DNA of 13,094 bases from Lachnospiraceae bacterium. Its GTDB lineage: Bacteria > Bacillota_A > Clostridia > Lachnospirales > Lachnospiraceae. Below, in pieces: positions 12,817 through 13,094 of the stretch; the stretch's first letter is position 1; each line of letters begins with the position of its first letter. The DNA lies in NCBI GenBank assembly GCA_028694115.1, contig JAQUUB010000115.1, positions 1 to 13,094 of the forward strand, given 5' to 3'. The notes beneath the pieces were generated by a model that ran no database searches, was not told the DNA's origin, and saw nothing but the letters and a program-made list of their open reading frames with translations. Both the position numbers and the translations under genes were made by a program.

Positions 12817-12884
12817 TAACTGATATTCAATTGTACTTCCGCGCTTTCGCTTGGAATATGTATATATTAACCTCATATCAGTTA
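12817..12884 (-). repeat. Long-armed inverted repeat downstream of the rep gene
   Basis: TAACTGATAT (12817-12826) and ATATCAGTTA (12875-12884) are perfect 10-bp inverted arms. Between them are TTCC/GGAA arms and a GCGAAAGC turn, so the whole 68 bases could fold as one imperfect stem. It may be a regulatory RNA arm, an operator or part of an origin. Nothing else is recognised in 12761-12900 except a 35-codon frame without a ribosome site. Confidence 0.5.
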
Positions 12885-12901
12885 TCAGGATAGAAACTAG
12901 G

Positions 12902-12940
12902 CTGGTGTATTTTTTCTTTTTTACACCAGTTTTTGGTGTT
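12902..12940. promoter_or_regulatory. Three alternating complementary arms after the rep gene
   Basis: On the plus strand CTGGTGTA (12902-12909), TACACCAG (12922-12929) and TGGTGT (12934-12939) follow each other. The middle arm can pair with either side. Pairing with the right arm gives a hairpin followed by Ts on the plus strand, a terminator form for RNA coming from the left; pairing with the left arm prevents it. It lies just past the rep stop and could also simply end transcription there. Confidence 0.5.
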
Positions 12941-12942
12941 TT

Positions 12943-13094
12943 TCATTTTCTTGCAAATTGTGGCATGTCATGATTCACTTCTGCCTGATAATAACCAGAT
13001 ATTGTTGATGGTGCATTGAACAAGGAAGCAAGTAGATACTTCTTGATATTATTCACCTTTGTTGTATTACTTTGAAGACTGTTCATCACATACT
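12943..13094 (-). CDS. C-terminal end of a replication-initiator-type protein (DUF6017-like)
   Basis: A frame enters from the right edge and ends at TGA 12943-12945, giving the last 49 residues. The text includes YVMNSLQSNTTKVNNIKKYL, LASLFNAPSTISGYYQAEVN and a short end HDMPQFARK. From memory this matches the C-terminal DUF6017 region of RepA_N-type initiator proteins of Lachnospiraceae plasmids and integrative elements, where an NIKKYLLA-LFNAP core is recurrent. The N-terminal DNA-binding part is outside the window, so the function is inferred. Its presence with a parMR-like pair supports an element that replicates or segregates on its own. Confidence 0.7.
   Translation of the reverse strand, partial: YVMNSLQSNTTKVNNIKKYLLASLFNAPSTISGYYQAEVNHDMPQFARK

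Noticed and set aside
12769..12876. 35-codon ORF (starts MRLIYTYSKRKRG) after the rep gene
   Set aside because: No ribosome site before the ATG, and it lies over the 10-bp inverted repeat; it happens to be in frame with rep after its stop but looks accidental.
1..13094. CRISPR array, tRNA, rRNA or IS element
   Set aside because: No regular repeat-spacer series, cloverleaf, rRNA-like sequence, transposase or terminal inverted repeats with target duplication were seen.

Overview
The window looks like part of a plasmid or integrative conjugative element from a low-G+C gut Firmicute, most likely a Lachnospiraceae-type Clostridium. The grounds are the strong AGGAGG ribosome sites, the A+T-rich DNA, a replication-initiator C-terminus of the DUF6017 type, a DUF5688 protein and a ParM/ParR-like pair. 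Every gene I can support reads on the minus strand, so transcription runs from high to low coordinates.

Maintenance region (13094 down to about 10250): the end of a Rep-like protein, an RNA-like intergenic region rich in hairpins (about 12430-12890), a 50-aa gene, a Cys-rich zinc-type protein, a ParM-like actin ATPase, a ParR-like ribbon-helix-helix protein, a 57-aa membrane peptide and one or two tiny or broken reading frames. A strong terminator (10151-10177) closes it.

Pilus region (10105 down to 2627): two tandem 56-aa pilin-like genes encode the same protein but differ at 13 silent sites. A hairpin follows, then a TadA/CpaF-type ATPase, a single 500-aa protein that looks like TadB and TadC fused, and a series of small single-membrane-segment proteins (113, 34, 50, 178 and 129 aa). 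A 265-aa membrane-anchored protein with a Thr/Glu/Lys-rich stalk and a 692-aa secreted protein with InlB-like repeats come last. Six proteins of very different length share an N-terminal signature, M-K-x-[ILV]-[FI]-x-x-[FY]-G, directly before the membrane segment. I read this as a compact, mobile-element-borne Tad/Flp-like pilus: ATPase and platform assemble the 56-aa subunits, the other short proteins act as minor pilins, and the large secreted protein may be the adhesin. No prepilin peptidase lies in the window and none of the pilins has a classical basic prepilin leader.

Left region (2550 down to 1): a good promoter, two very short upstream ORFs, a dynamin/Era-like GTPase with a hydrophobic DUF697-like C-terminus, a terminator, a possible leader peptide with attenuator hairpins, a 73-aa acidic-tailed protein and the start of a DUF5688 protein that leaves the window.

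Gene families are named from motif recognition by eye only; no database search was possible.
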